Positions 27,427 to 35,890 are shown, counted from the stretch's first letter. The stretch: DNA of 64,000 nucleotides from Fibrobacter sp. UWB11 (GCF_900143015.1 NZ_FSRT01000001.1:1798001-1862000), one strand, 5' to 3'. Notes: generated from the letters alone by a model not told the origin. Numbers and translations: made by a program.

Positions 27427-30375
27427 CTACTTTTTTGAACAATTTTCACAGTAATGCCTAAGGTCGCATTCCGCACAGGTTTTCGCAATGCGTTCCTTTG
27501 TTCGTGTAAAATCTTTCTTTTCGATTTTTCTCACAACTTCATCAACATCTCCAATGGTATGCTCAATGGATTTTGAATTGAAGTCATAACTCACAAAAGG
27601 AGAGCTATCAGTCGTTCCCGTATAAAATAAATGCATCTTGCTCACATGCTTGCCATACTTTCCTTCAACAATGTGTGCGTAAATTTCAAGCTGTCGCCTA
27701 TATCGTTTCAACTTTTCACGATCCGAGGCACTATTCACATCAGGTTTGCTATCCGTTTTAAAATCAAGAATTTCCAAAGTATCGCCTTTACCTTGAATCA
27801 AGTCAATTCGCCCTTCCAAGATGTAATCATCCTTCAAAAGCGTAAGCGGAACTTCGGCTTCCTTAACACGGCTCCAATCCTTGCTTGCATATTCCACATA
27901 GTTTTTGACATGACGTAACACAGCATCCAAAGAACTCTGACGCAAATACACCCCCAATTCCTTGGAAATTTGGCGGTAATTTTCTTGCATCCACCTTTCC
28001 ATATTCTCTGGAGTTACATTTTGCACATTGCCAGCAAGCACTTGCCTATGAGCATTTTCAATCGTTTCATGGACTAGCGTACCAAACAATACTGCGTTCG
28101 TGCGTACAGGGCTAAATTCCAATTCCCTAAAGAATTTGTATTGTGTCGGGCAATTTTCATAAAGAAGGATGTGGCTCGTAAACGAATACTGATGTTTTAC
28201 ATTATTCGGCTTAACAACATCAAGAGTTACCTTCGGAGCACCTGATTTAAAAAGAGTCGCACAATCCTTTACCCCTGCATAGACCGAGGTAAAATATTTA
28301 GAAGGGCTTCTAAACTCACCCTTTTCACGCACCACGCCATTATCAATGCCTGTCAGCACCAATAAATTTCGGGCTCGGCTAAAAGCAGTATAATACAATC
28401 GCCAAAAATCAAAAAACTTGGTCCGCTCCAAAGGTTCCCACGGTTCTTGTTTATGATAGTATGCGGCGATTTCGACATCCAAATCTTCGTAATTTTTTCG
28501 AGGTGAAGAATCCAACGAATCGACACATGTTACAGGGAACTCCAAGCCCTTACTTTGGTGAATCGTCATGATGCTAATGCAGCCCGAAGGCGTTACCATA
28601 TCGAAATCTTCGAATTCAGCAATGGCACCATCATGCAAAAATTTGAAATATTCGTTAAAAAGTCGGCGAAGAATCTGAGTACGTTTCTTTTGGTCAGCAT
28701 AAATACCCGTAACGCCATTCATGTTTTCAAAACGAGCAAGTAATTGGCTAAATAAGCCCAAATTATAAAGCGGACGCAAATCCTTCACACCACTATTCAG
28801 TTCCGTATCCATGTATTCTGAAAAAAGCGGGAACTGCAACATTTCATAAAAAAGATTCGCAAACGTGTAGTCCGTATTTCTTGACGCCTTCAGAATTTCT
28901 TTGGCTTTTGTTACCGCCCACACTCGCAATTTTTTAAGAGCATCCGGTTTATCTCGAAGTTTCTGGATAAACTTGTCTAGGCATAAATCGTAATAAGCCC
29001 AAATACCCTCCATGTACTGTTCATTTTTTCCATCATTCAAATAATCTTTTTCACAATTCGGGAAAATGAAAAGCAAAGCACCAATAGCAAGCTGTATTTC
29101 TTCTCGATTAAAAAATTGTCCAGATCTCGGTGAAAATACGGGAATATCATGTTCTTCCAAATAATTTGTCAAGGCTACAATTCTTTCGTTCTTTACGGAA
29201 TAGGCCAACAAAGCAACTTGGTTATAATCGGTCAAAGATCCACTAAGTTCAAGATCACGAATAAACTTGTAAAAAATTTTGCACCACTCATCCGTATTTT
29301 TCCCCATACACTTTACAACACCAATATAGGGAGAATTATCCTTATTCTGTCTGCCAGCACATTTTACAGTTTTCTTATAGCGAAATTCACCCCATTCTCC
29401 ATCATAAGGCCGTTCCATCCATTTGTTGTAAAAATCGATAATGTCCGGATGCGAGCGATAGTTTTTATCCATCTCAACTTTTTTGCATTTACTTTTGAGA
29501 AGACCCGGAAATTTATCACGAAAACGCAAAATATTTTCGACAGTCGCTCCACGGAATCGGTAAAGAGCTTGGTCATCATCTCCCACCACGCAAATGCGAT
29601 TTTGTGGAGCCGCAATTTTCAAGAGAATCTGTTCCTGAATACGGTTCGTGTCTTGGTATTCATCAACCATAATGTAGTGAACTTTTTCTCGAATTGAATT
29701 CAATACATCCGCATTCTGCAGCAACAGCCACATTTTCGTTTGGATGATTGAAAAATCAAGCGCATTCTCTTCGGAAAGAATATCCCTATAAAGCTGGACA
29801 AGTTTGGCCAAAGTAACCAAGGGCTTTGATTTTTTACATTTGCTCAACTTGTCCAAATCCAAATTTTCTTCGGCAACCTTATTTACCAATGAACAGATCT
29901 TTTTAGCAGATTTCCATCCATATGCAGATTCGTTCCCTGTAATTTCAACAAGGTTATCAATATCATTAAAGCGACGGGCGTTACGGTAAATCAAATACTG
30001 CTGTTCGAAATCATCTAGGACTCTATAGCCTCGACGCAAGTCCGTATATTCACGATATTCTTCCAAAAAGTCAAGGAAAAGTGAATGGAGCGTACCGACA
30101 CGGATTTCAGAAATATTCTTTTGAATATCGTATGTGGCAGATACTGTAGAAATGCGAGAGAGCAGTTCCTTTGCGGCTTTTTCTGTAAAAGTGCCCACAA
30201 AAATGTTTTCAGGAGCAACATTCAAATCATAAACCAAGTGGCACACACGGTCCACCAAAGTTTTGGTTTTGCCAGCTCCGGGGCCCGCAATCACCAACAG
30301 CGGAGATTCCGTTGTTTCTACCACCTGTTTCTGTTCATCGTTGCTTTTTACAGTCTGGGTTGCCGAACGTGCCAT
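27427..30375 (-). CDS. UvrD/PcrA-type helicase fused to an Fe-S PD-(D/E)XK nuclease
   Basis: A 982-residue superfamily 1 helicase with nuclease tail. Walker A GPGAGKT (31-37), Walker B VDEYQD (237-242), QSKGLEFPVT (motif V region) and AFSRARNLLVLTG (motif VI) are intact. The C-terminal PDDEXK_1 (Cas4/AddB-like) domain has GRID (855-858) and DFK (871-873). Cysteines at 967, 970, 976 and 979, or three of these with the Cys of ENCPTQY upstream, probably hold a 4Fe-4S cluster. Such proteins unwind and trim DNA ends. It is the first gene of the minus-strand run helicase-mod-res, with 54 bases to mod, so it may be an accessory of the type III system rather than general recombination. Confidence 0.85.
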   Translation of the reverse strand: MARSATQTVKSNDEQKQVVETTESPLLVIAGPGAGKTKTLVDRVCHLVYDLNVAPENIFVGTFTEKAAKELLSRISTVSATYDIQKNISEIRVGTLHSLFLDFLEEYREYTDLRRGYRVLDDFEQQYLIYRNARRFNDIDNLVEITGNESAYGWKSAKKICSLVNKVAEENLDLDKLSKCKKSKPLVTLAKLVQLYRDILSEENALDFSIIQTKMWLLLQNADVLNSIREKVHYIMVDEYQDTNRIQEQILLKIAAPQNRICVVGDDDQALYRFRGATVENILRFRDKFPGLLKSKCKKVEMDKNYRSHPDIIDFYNKWMERPYDGEWGEFRYKKTVKCAGRQNKDNSPYIGVVKCMGKNTDEWCKIFYKFIRDLELSGSLTDYNQVALLAYSVKNERIVALTNYLEEHDIPVFSPRSGQFFNREEIQLAIGALLFIFPNCEKDYLNDGKNEQYMEGIWAYYDLCLDKFIQKLRDKPDALKKLRVWAVTKAKEILKASRNTDYTFANLFYEMLQFPLFSEYMDTELNSGVKDLRPLYNLGLFSQLLARFENMNGVTGIYADQKKRTQILRRLFNEYFKFLHDGAIAEFEDFDMVTPSGCISIMTIHQSKGLEFPVTCVDSLDSSPRKNYEDLDVEIAAYYHKQEPWEPLERTKFFDFWRLYYTAFSRARNLLVLTGIDNGVVREKGEFRSPSKYFTSVYAGVKDCATLFKSGAPKVTLDVVKPNNVKHQYSFTSHILLYENCPTQYKFFRELEFSPVRTNAVLFGTLVHETIENAHRQVLAGNVQNVTPENMERWMQENYRQISKELGVYLRQSSLDAVLRHVKNYVEYASKDWSRVKEAEVPLTLLKDDYILEGRIDLIQGKGDTLEILDFKTDSKPDVNSASDREKLKRYRRQLEIYAHIVEGKYGKHVSKMHLFYTGTTDSSPFVSYDFNSKSIEHTIGDVDEVVRKIEKKDFTRTKERIAKTCAECDLRHYCENCSKK

Positions 30376-30496
30376 CTACAAATCGCCTCTCGCACCAACA
30401 GCAAGGCGACAATCGACAATGCGATAGCAACCAAACCACGAGCGCGGATTACGCTCTCGTTCGGCAGGGATTAACGCTCTTTTTCTGGAAAAGAAA

Positions 30497-30723
30497 GGGC
30501 GCAGGTCGCTGCAATTTATCACGCTGAGGCTCTGCATTGCCTATGTACGATAAACGCGAGCGACCCACGCCCCAAAAGGGTGATATATCTATACACAAAA
30601 ACGCACCGGCCCCAAGGGAGTCGGACAGATATACCAAAACACACCGTTAATAACGGGTATTTACGTGAGCGTTCGCCTTGTTCCCGTACATTGGAAATTT
30701 GCAGATTTCAGCGTGAGAACAAG
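30497..30723. ncRNA. Candidate structured non-coding RNA or leader, strand unknown
   Basis: The 525-bp gap 30376-30900 holds no convincing gene but folds well. GGGCG (30497-30501) plus GGTCGCT (30504-30510) pair with AGCGACC (30559-30565) plus CGCCC (30568-30572) across a symmetric CA/CA internal loop. TTTATC (30515-30520) continues with GATAAA (30549-30554). CCGTT/AACGG (30644-30656) is a tight hairpin. CTTGTTC (30677-30683) pairs with GAACAAG (30717-30723) around a GAAAT/ATTTC hairpin. It lies directly upstream of the defence operon on the minus strand. It could be an independent RNA, an operon leader, or a mobile repeat. Confidence 0.4.
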
Positions 30724-30843
30724 AGCAAAAAAACTCTTCAAGCGAGTGATGCAGAAACACAGATTCCCGCAAAACTCTATGTCAATGGCAAAAATAATAT
30801 AAAATCGGCATTTTAGTTCAGGAAAAACATAAAACCGAGCCTC

Positions 30844-30872
30844 AAAAAAACAGCCCCGGACATGTTCCGGGG
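30844..30872 (-). terminator. Terminator of the GH11 gene built from a family C palindrome
   Basis: On the minus strand CCCCGGA (30872-30866), ACATG, TCCGGGG (30860-30854), then CTG and seven T (30850-30844). The palindrome has the same arms as the repeat copy inside the uvrA-like gene (3325-3343). An outer AGCCTC/GAGGCT pairing also exists. Confidence 0.8.
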
Positions 30873-30900
30873 TAACAACGAGGCTTATTGATGCAATGAA

Positions 30901-32004
30901 TTATCGCTCGACAGCAATCGTCTTGGCAAAGGCCCCACGCTTGACCAGATAAACGGACGAGCGGGCGAACTTGCTTTCTACAGCCTGCTTAAGCGACACA
31001 CCATTCTTCAGCTCCACCTTGCCGAGGAAATTCCCCTGCATATCGAACACCTGATAAACACCCGCCTTGTCAAAGAGCTGAGCCATAAACGGAATCGCAT
31101 CGGTCCCCGAACTCGAAGAACCGTCAACGCTACTCGAAGATTCCGCGACCTTCTCCGATGACGAACTCGACACCGTTTTTGAGGAACTCGACGCCACAGA
31201 ACTTGAACTTAAAGCAACGGAACTGGACGACGGAACTTCTTCACCTTTGACGTAAACCTTTATGTGCGGGAAATCAGCCGTACCGGAAACGCCGTTACTC
31301 ATGCTCCCCGCTTCGCCAAGAACCTTGGCTTCGTAGAGCTTACCCATTTCCATGCCCAGCTTTTCCCACTGTCTCATGTGAGCGCTAATATTGATGACTC
31401 CGCAATCACGGGCATTTTCACGAATGCTGAAATACTGCAAAAAAGTCGTATTGCCCTGTGTCTTGATGGCCGGCCCCGTATGTTCGCCCCAATAAACGGA
31501 GTATTTGGCACCATCGATTGTGTAATCGCCCATCTTATGGCTAGCGACCCAATCGCCAGGCCTCCACCCCGTCAGCCAGTTATCGACAACATAATATTCG
31601 ACCAGTTTGCTCGGGGATTTCGAAACTTCTTCCATCCAACCGTAGACACCGACATAGGAGTAATCGGCACCATTGATATTCTGCTTCACGAGCTTGAATT
31701 CCGCAAGCATATCGCCGCCAAGTTCGTTATACTTCTTGTCGCTATCGAACGAAAGCCCCGCACGGCAAAGGTAGTCTCCAGCATTCTGGAAAGAACATGC
31801 CATGGATCCGTCTTCATAAATTGTAAGCGAACCCGAAGTAGCCCTATCGTACCAAAGCTCGTAACCGACACCGTTGAACGAGCTCACTTCGTTTCCATTC
31901 ACTTTTTTGCTTGCACCTGTATGTTTAGCTGCATTACAAAAATCCTGTGCCAAGACCCCCGCCGTGAGTCCCATACTCAAGGCGATAATAATTTTATTCA
32001 CCAT
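30901..32004 (-). CDS. GH11 endo-beta-1,4-xylanase with Ser linker and C-terminal sorting-like domain
   Basis: A 367-residue secreted xylanase. I start at the ATG at 32004, six bases after GGAGG; a TTG five codons earlier is unlikely. The signal peptide ends at LAQ-D. The GH11 jelly roll (about 22-255) shows YELWYD, the nucleophile E136 in VEYYVVDNW, the thumb region KYSVYWGEHTGPAIKTQG (168-185), FLQYFSIR, and the acid/base E231 in VLGEAGSMSNG. A Ser-rich linker (about 258-303) leads to a final ~60 residues (YQVFDMQGNFLGKVEL ... VYLVKRGAFAKTIAV) resembling type A C-terminal sorting domains of type IX secretion. It should hydrolyse arabinoxylan at or outside the cell surface. Confidence 0.9.
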   Translation of the reverse strand: MVNKIIIALSMGLTAGVLAQDFCNAAKHTGASKKVNGNEVSSFNGVGYELWYDRATSGSLTIYEDGSMACSFQNAGDYLCRAGLSFDSDKKYNELGGDMLAEFKLVKQNINGADYSYVGVYGWMEEVSKSPSKLVEYYVVDNWLTGWRPGDWVASHKMGDYTIDGAKYSVYWGEHTGPAIKTQGNTTFLQYFSIRENARDCGVINISAHMRQWEKLGMEMGKLYEAKVLGEAGSMSNGVSGTADFPHIKVYVKGEEVPSSSSVALSSSSVASSSSKTVSSSSSEKVAESSSSVDGSSSSGTDAIPFMAQLFDKAGVYQVFDMQGNFLGKVELKNGVSLKQAVESKFARSSVYLVKRGAFAKTIAVER

Positions 32005-32040
32005 ACATACCTCCACCAAAAGGTTACTTTCAATATAATA

Positions 32041-32072
32041 AAAAAGCCCGACAAGTTAATCACTAGTCGAGC
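32041..32072 (-). terminator. Rho-independent terminator after pth
   Basis: On the minus strand GCTCGAC (32072-32066) pairs with GTCGGGC (32052-32046), one G-T pair, followed by at least five T (32045-32041). It ends 39 bases past the pth stop and before the xylanase start. Confidence 0.75.
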
Positions 32073-32110
32073 TCATAACAATTTTAATGTATCCGTTGCA
32101 TATAACGGCT

Positions 32111-32665
32111 TTACTTACCGTTGTAGCGTTCCATGCACTTCTCGATGCCGAGCTTAAAGTAGCATTCCACAAGCGCTGGGACCTTTGCGATCGCTTCGTC
32201 GAATTTCGGGCGGTCTTCAGGAGAAAACTTCGCCAAAACCCAGTTGCTGAGGTCAAATTTCGGAGGGCACTTGCCCACACCAAAACGGATGCGCGGGAAC
32301 TTGTCGCCCACGTGCTCAATGATGTTGCGGAGCCCGTTCTGACCGCCGTGGCTGCCGTCCTTGCGGCAACGGATACGGCCTACATCCAAATTAATATCAT
32401 CGCTAAAAACGAGCAAATGATCAACCTTGACCTTGTACCACGTCATAAGCGCCTGAACCGCTTCGCCGGAGAGGTTCATGTAAGTCTGCGGCTTCACGAG
32501 GAGGCATTCTTCGCCTGCAATGTTCACCTTCATGGTGAGCGCCTTATGTTCCGATTTCCAGTCCTTGCTCGGGTCGGCGAGCTTTTCAACTGCCATAAAA
32601 CCGGCATTGTGGTGCGTGTTCGAATACTGCGTTCCAGGATTTCCAAGACCGACGATTAAATACAT
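32111..32665 (-). CDS. pth: Peptidyl-tRNA hydrolase
   Basis: A 184-residue peptidyl-tRNA hydrolase that frees tRNA from peptidyl-tRNA dropped by ribosomes. Family signature GLGNPGTQY (6-14), catalytic His19 in NTHHNAGF with Asn9, and the second signature around FSDDINLDVGRIR supply the catalytic Asp and substrate contacts. GSHGGQNGLRNI follows. Length is normal. It follows the small lipoprotein gene by 22 bases and is the last gene of the ispE-tRNA-rplY-pth neighbourhood, all on the minus strand. Essential in most bacteria. Confidence 0.96.
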   Translation of the reverse strand: MYLIVGLGNPGTQYSNTHHNAGFMAVEKLADPSKDWKSEHKALTMKVNIAGEECLLVKPQTYMNLSGEAVQALMTWYKVKVDHLLVFSDDINLDVGRIRCRKDGSHGGQNGLRNIIEHVGDKFPRIRFGVGKCPPKFDLSNWVLAKFSPEDRPKFDEAIAKVPALVECYFKLGIEKCMERYNGK

Positions 32666-32687
32666 AATAAGACCTTAAAAAATATCG

Positions 32688-32840
32688 TTACTTTTCCGCA
32701 TCGAGTTCGCTATACGCTTTTTCGGCATTTGCACGAACTTCATCTGCATTGCTATCCTGCTGCTGTACGACAGGTTCAGAACTAGCACACCCTAAAAGTG
32801 CGATAAAAGAAAGGCAAGATAAAAGCTTGAGTAATTTCAT
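32688..32840 (-). CDS. Small lipoprotein, 50 residues
   Basis: A short frame between rhuM and pth encodes 50 residues: a leader MKLLKLLSCLSFIALLGC with a strong lipobox (LLGC, Cys18), then a polar, acidic and Gln-rich tail ending NAEKAYSELDAEK. The clean lipobox and charged helical tail resemble small outer-membrane lipoproteins of the Lpp/entericidin size class, though no family is recognised. It lies 21 bases after rhuM and 22 before pth on the same strand, so it is probably transcribed with them. I consider it real because the leader is so typical. Confidence 0.6.
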   Translation of the reverse strand: MKLLKLLSCLSFIALLGCASSEPVVQQQDSNADEVRANAEKAYSELDAEK

Positions 32841-32861
32841 ATCTAGAATATACAAAATCGG

Positions 32862-33920
32862 CTACGGCTTGTATTGAGCCATTTTTTCATGAAGCTCAAG
32901 GAAGTAATCAAAATCGCTATGGAATAGCTTATCCTGCACAATGCGGTACTTTTCCCATTCTGTAATCGCATGAGCCTGAGCCACTTCCATCGAAATCTTT
33001 CCCGCATTAGTCAAAAGTTCGTGTTCTGTAGCATCTAGAATCCGATCAAGATGTTTTGCCCAATCTTCCATCGTCATCGGGATATGCCGATTCGCTTGCA
33101 TTTCAGCAAAGTCTAAATAACCCGAAACAATCAGTTCCAAAGCCTTAAGTTCATCCTTTTCTAAATAGTTTTTGGCAATAATAACATCGGATTTCAAAAT
33201 TTTCCCATTAGGGGACGCAACCCACGTTTTTAGCCCCATATGTTCTTTTTTACAATCTGCACGCTCCACTATAAGTTCTGCCGCAGTATGTCCATGAATT
33301 GCCCAATGCAATTTGTTCTGCACTTTCTTGAAAAAATCTTGTGTAATCTTAGCCGACGAATCGTAATCTAATGCCGTTGAATAAATATCCGTCACTTTTT
33401 GATAAAAACGCCTTTCGGACACACGAATTTCACGTATAGCTTCTAACTGACGTTCAAAGTAATCCTCGGTAAGAATTGTCCCAAAATTTTTGAGACGATC
33501 CTTATCCATAACCCACCCCTGGATGGTATAATCTTTGACGACTTGTCCCGCCCACTTGCGGAACTGCACCGCACGTTCATTATTGACTTTAAAGCCCACA
33601 GCGATAATCATTTGGAGATTGTAATGCAATACATCACGGGATACTTGCCGAGAACCTTCGGTTTGAACTATCCGGAAATTCCGGATAGTTGGATCTTCAG
33701 GCAATTCTCCATCACTCAAAATCTTGGAAATATGCTCGTTTATCGTTCGAACATCAACCCCATACAACTCAGCCATCATCTTTTGCGTCAGCCAGACGTT
33801 TTCATCTTCATAACGCATCTCGACACTCTGCTCAGAACCACCTACCGCAGAAATATAGGTCAAATACTCCGCAGCCGAGCTGCGAATCGATACAGGATTT
33901 ATCTTCTTATCTTTGCTCAT
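32862..33920 (-). CDS. RhuM-family protein
   Basis: A 352-residue RhuM-family protein ('virulence protein RhuM', PF13310 type). The N-terminal DNA-binding-like part reads VWLTQKMMAELYGVDVRTINEHISKIL (shown as VWLTQKMMAELYGV ... INEHISKIL), followed by the family blocks TEGSRQVSRDVLHYNL, AVGFKVNNERAVQFRKWA and VVKDYTIQGW. The C-terminal half is helical (EDYFERQLEAIREIRVSERRF). Homologues occur in pathogenicity islands and near restriction or toxin genes; the biochemical role is unknown. Its position, inserted between rplY and pth, which are usually close together, suggests acquisition by transfer. Complete, no frameshift. Confidence 0.85.
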   Translation of the reverse strand: MSKDKKINPVSIRSSAAEYLTYISAVGGSEQSVEMRYEDENVWLTQKMMAELYGVDVRTINEHISKILSDGELPEDPTIRNFRIVQTEGSRQVSRDVLHYNLQMIIAVGFKVNNERAVQFRKWAGQVVKDYTIQGWVMDKDRLKNFGTILTEDYFERQLEAIREIRVSERRFYQKVTDIYSTALDYDSSAKITQDFFKKVQNKLHWAIHGHTAAELIVERADCKKEHMGLKTWVASPNGKILKSDVIIAKNYLEKDELKALELIVSGYLDFAEMQANRHIPMTMEDWAKHLDRILDATEHELLTNAGKISMEVAQAHAITEWEKYRIVQDKLFHSDFDYFLELHEKMAQYKP

Positions 33921-33978
33921 TTGAACACTAATATAAAATTAGAAGTCAAGATTGTCAATAGACTCAGAATTTTCAACG

Positions 33979-34009
33979 AAAAAAGACCCACCCCAATCGG
34001 AGCAGGTCT
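33979..34009 (-). terminator. Rho-independent terminator after rplY
   Basis: On the minus strand AGACC (34009-34005) pairs with GGTCT (33988-33984), with an inner CTCC/GGGG stem, and a T run reaching 33979. It is 28 bases past the rplY stop and separates it from rhuM. Confidence 0.75.
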
Positions 34010-34037
34010 CTTAAAGCCTTTCAGCTTGTTGCCAGAA

Positions 34038-34667
34038 TTAGTTGGCAGCCGGAGCAGCGGCAGCGGCAGCGGCGTCAGCAGCCGGAGCAGCAGCAGCATC
34101 ATCCTTCTTCTTGGACTTAGAAGAAATCGTAAAGATAACGGTGCGCGGGCCAGAAGCGAGCGTAACGTTTTCCGGAAGCTTGAAATCCTTAGCGTAGAAG
34201 GTCACGTTCGTTTCGAAGTTGGAGATGTCCAATTCGAGAACAGACGGGATGCTTGCCGGCTTAGCAGCGAGCATGAGATAACGAGCTTCCTGAGAGAAGA
34301 GACCGCCCTGAGTCTTCACGCCAACCGGGAGACCGGAAAGCTTGACCGGGATGCGAACCTTAACGAATTCGTCATCAGCGATCTTAATGAAGTCAACGTG
34401 CGTGATCTTCTGGGTGAGAGCGTCCTTCTGGACACTGTAGACGAGAGCCGGATTGCCAGCCTTGCCATCGATTTCGAGGTCAAGAAGCGTGTAACGCTTG
34501 CCCGGAGCAAGAACCTTGCGGAGGTCGATTTCGCTTACAGCAATGTTCTTAGCTTCGATACCCTTACCATAATAGACGGCCGGAATCTGACCAGCCTTAC
34601 GCAAACGGGCGTTTTCGCGGTTTGCACCTAGCACTCTCGAGGTAGCTTTGAGCGTTGTGAGTTCCAT
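34038..34667 (-). CDS. rplY: Ribosomal protein bL25 (CTC type)
   Basis: A 209-residue bL25 of the long CTC form. The N-terminal 5S rRNA-binding domain (about 1-95) has ENARLRKAGQIPAVYYGKG, and the second beta domain (about 100-185) contains LSGLPVGVKTQGG. A final ~25 residues are almost pure Ala/Pro after a Lys-rich turn (SKSKKKDD), a flexible tail typical of many long bL25 proteins. It stabilises the 5S rRNA region of the large subunit. GGAGA precedes the ATG. The tRNA-Gln gene lies just upstream on the same strand. Confidence 0.95.
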   Translation of the reverse strand: MELTTLKATSRVLGANRENARLRKAGQIPAVYYGKGIEAKNIAVSEIDLRKVLAPGKRYTLLDLEIDGKAGNPALVYSVQKDALTQKITHVDFIKIADDEFVKVRIPVKLSGLPVGVKTQGGLFSQEARYLMLAAKPASIPSVLELDISNFETNVTFYAKDFKLPENVTLASGPRTVIFTISSKSKKKDDAAAAPAADAAAAAAAPAAN

Positions 34668-34698
34668 TGTATTATCTCCATTAGATAAAAAAAATTCA

Positions 34699-34770
34699 TT
34701 GGGGTAGCTGGACTCGAACCAACGAATAACGGAATCAAAATCCGTTGTCTTACCACTTGACGATACCCCA
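34699..34770 (-). tRNA. tRNA-Gln, anticodon TTG
   Basis: A complete cloverleaf on the minus strand: 7-bp acceptor TGGGGTA/TACCCCA, D arm GTCAAGTGGTAAGAC, anticodon stem ACGGA/TCCGT with loop TTTTGAT (anticodon TTG, decoding CAA and, by wobble, CAG), and T arm GTTGG-TTCGAGT-CCAGC. The discriminator is A and CCA is not encoded. It is placed between ispE and rplY, a neighbourhood found in many bacteria. Confidence 0.95.
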
Positions 34771-34852
34771 ATGGTGCGACAAAGATAGTAAAAATTTGCC
34801 GATTATCAAAGACAAACGTGCAAAAAAAAGCGCTTTTTCTTTGAAAAAAGCC

Positions 34853-35719
34853 CTATCTATGCCAGAATTTCGTGATGGTCTGGTAGCGAGAAATCGGTTT
34901 CATCGCTACAGCAGCTTTTTCGGCAAGTTCCCGGGTCTCGAAAATTCCGAAAACAGAGGCTCCAGACCCGGACATCAGGGCGACCTTAGCCCCCAGTTCA
35001 AGGAATTTCTGCTTCATCTCGGCAACAAGCGGGTGCGTCGGGAACACGGAAATCTCAAAAGCGTTGAAATACGACTTGGGATCGAGGAAAAGCGGCGTCG
35101 CGGACGAGGACGACGCGGTCCAAGAGGCCTTGTACTGTTCCCAGCGGTCCGGGCCAGATTTCGGAACGCCCGCGTAGGCATCCTTGGTCGGGACCGCGTC
35201 CAGCGGGGTTGCAATGAGGAGAGCTGCACCTTCAGGCAATTCAAGCGGTTCCACGAACGTCAGGCGCTCGCCGATGCCCTCGGCAAAGGCGGTTCCGCCT
35301 CGAACGAGGAACGGAACGTCGGCGCCAAGCCGAGCGCCGATAGATTCCAATGTTTCGAACGGAAGGTTCAAGTTCCACAAGTTATTGAGCAAACGGAGCG
35401 TTGCTGCAGCATCGGCACTGCCTCCACCAAGACCAGCCCCAAGCGGCATGACCTTCGTCAAATGAATATCGGCACCAAGATTGCACTTCGCAAATTCCTT
35501 GAGCGCCTTCGCCGCCTTGAACACAAGGTCCGATTCCAGCGGATAGTTCTGCGGTTCGTTGTACGTCAGGTGGATTTCGCCATCTTCGCGAAGCGTCGCC
35601 TCTACCGTATCGCCCGCATCGACCGTCTGGAACACGGTTCCCAAATCGTGGTAACCGTCTTCACGTTTACGAATCACATCAAGAAACAGATTGATTTTTG
35701 CAGGAGCGTATTCTTTCAT
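34853..35719 (-). CDS. ispE: 4-diphosphocytidyl-2-C-methyl-D-erythritol kinase
   Basis: A 288-residue GHMP kinase that phosphorylates CDP-ME in the MEP route to isoprenoids. APAKINLFLDV (N-terminal substrate strand), the ATP loop MPLGAGLGGGSADAAA (about 92-107, with GLGGGSA) and the C-terminal MSGSGASVFG are all clear. I start at the ATG at 35719; another ATG two codons upstream lies inside a heptanucleotide repeat array and gives only Met-Thr in addition. Neither has an evident ribosome site. Divergent from the LolA-like operon and upstream of tRNA-Gln and rplY. Confidence 0.93.
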   Translation of the reverse strand: MKEYAPAKINLFLDVIRKREDGYHDLGTVFQTVDAGDTVEATLREDGEIHLTYNEPQNYPLESDLVFKAAKALKEFAKCNLGADIHLTKVMPLGAGLGGGSADAAATLRLLNNLWNLNLPFETLESIGARLGADVPFLVRGGTAFAEGIGERLTFVEPLELPEGAALLIATPLDAVPTKDAYAGVPKSGPDRWEQYKASWTASSSSATPLFLDPKSYFNAFEISVFPTHPLVAEMKQKFLELGAKVALMSGSGASVFGIFETRELAEKAAVAMKPISRYQTITKFWHR

Positions 35720-35721
35720 AG

Positions 35722-35749
35722 TCATTAGTCAATGGTCTTTAGTCGTTAG
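35722..35749 (-). repeat. Heptanucleotide array at the ispE start
   Basis: Read on the minus strand: CTAACGA, CTAAAGA, CCATTGA, CTAATGA, four units in exact 7-bp phase ending at the ispE start codon region. Two of these units (CTAACGA and CCATTGA) are identical to units in the 16115 array. Confidence 0.65.
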
Positions 35750-35890
35750 GACAATTGCATGCTGAGGTAAACTTAGAAAAGTTAGTTCGCTTGCTATTCC
35801 TAGTTGGAATAAAAAATTTGGTCTTACTCGGGAAAAAATTTTTCATCCACCCAAAACCGTAATATATTTATAACATTCAAGGGGAATTTT

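Noticed and set aside
30449-30816. Small proteins in the gap beside the defence operon (frames of 62-78 codons on both strands)
   Set aside because: They overlap one another on opposite strands, lack ribosome sites and domain features, and coincide with strong hairpins. A structured non-coding segment explains them better.
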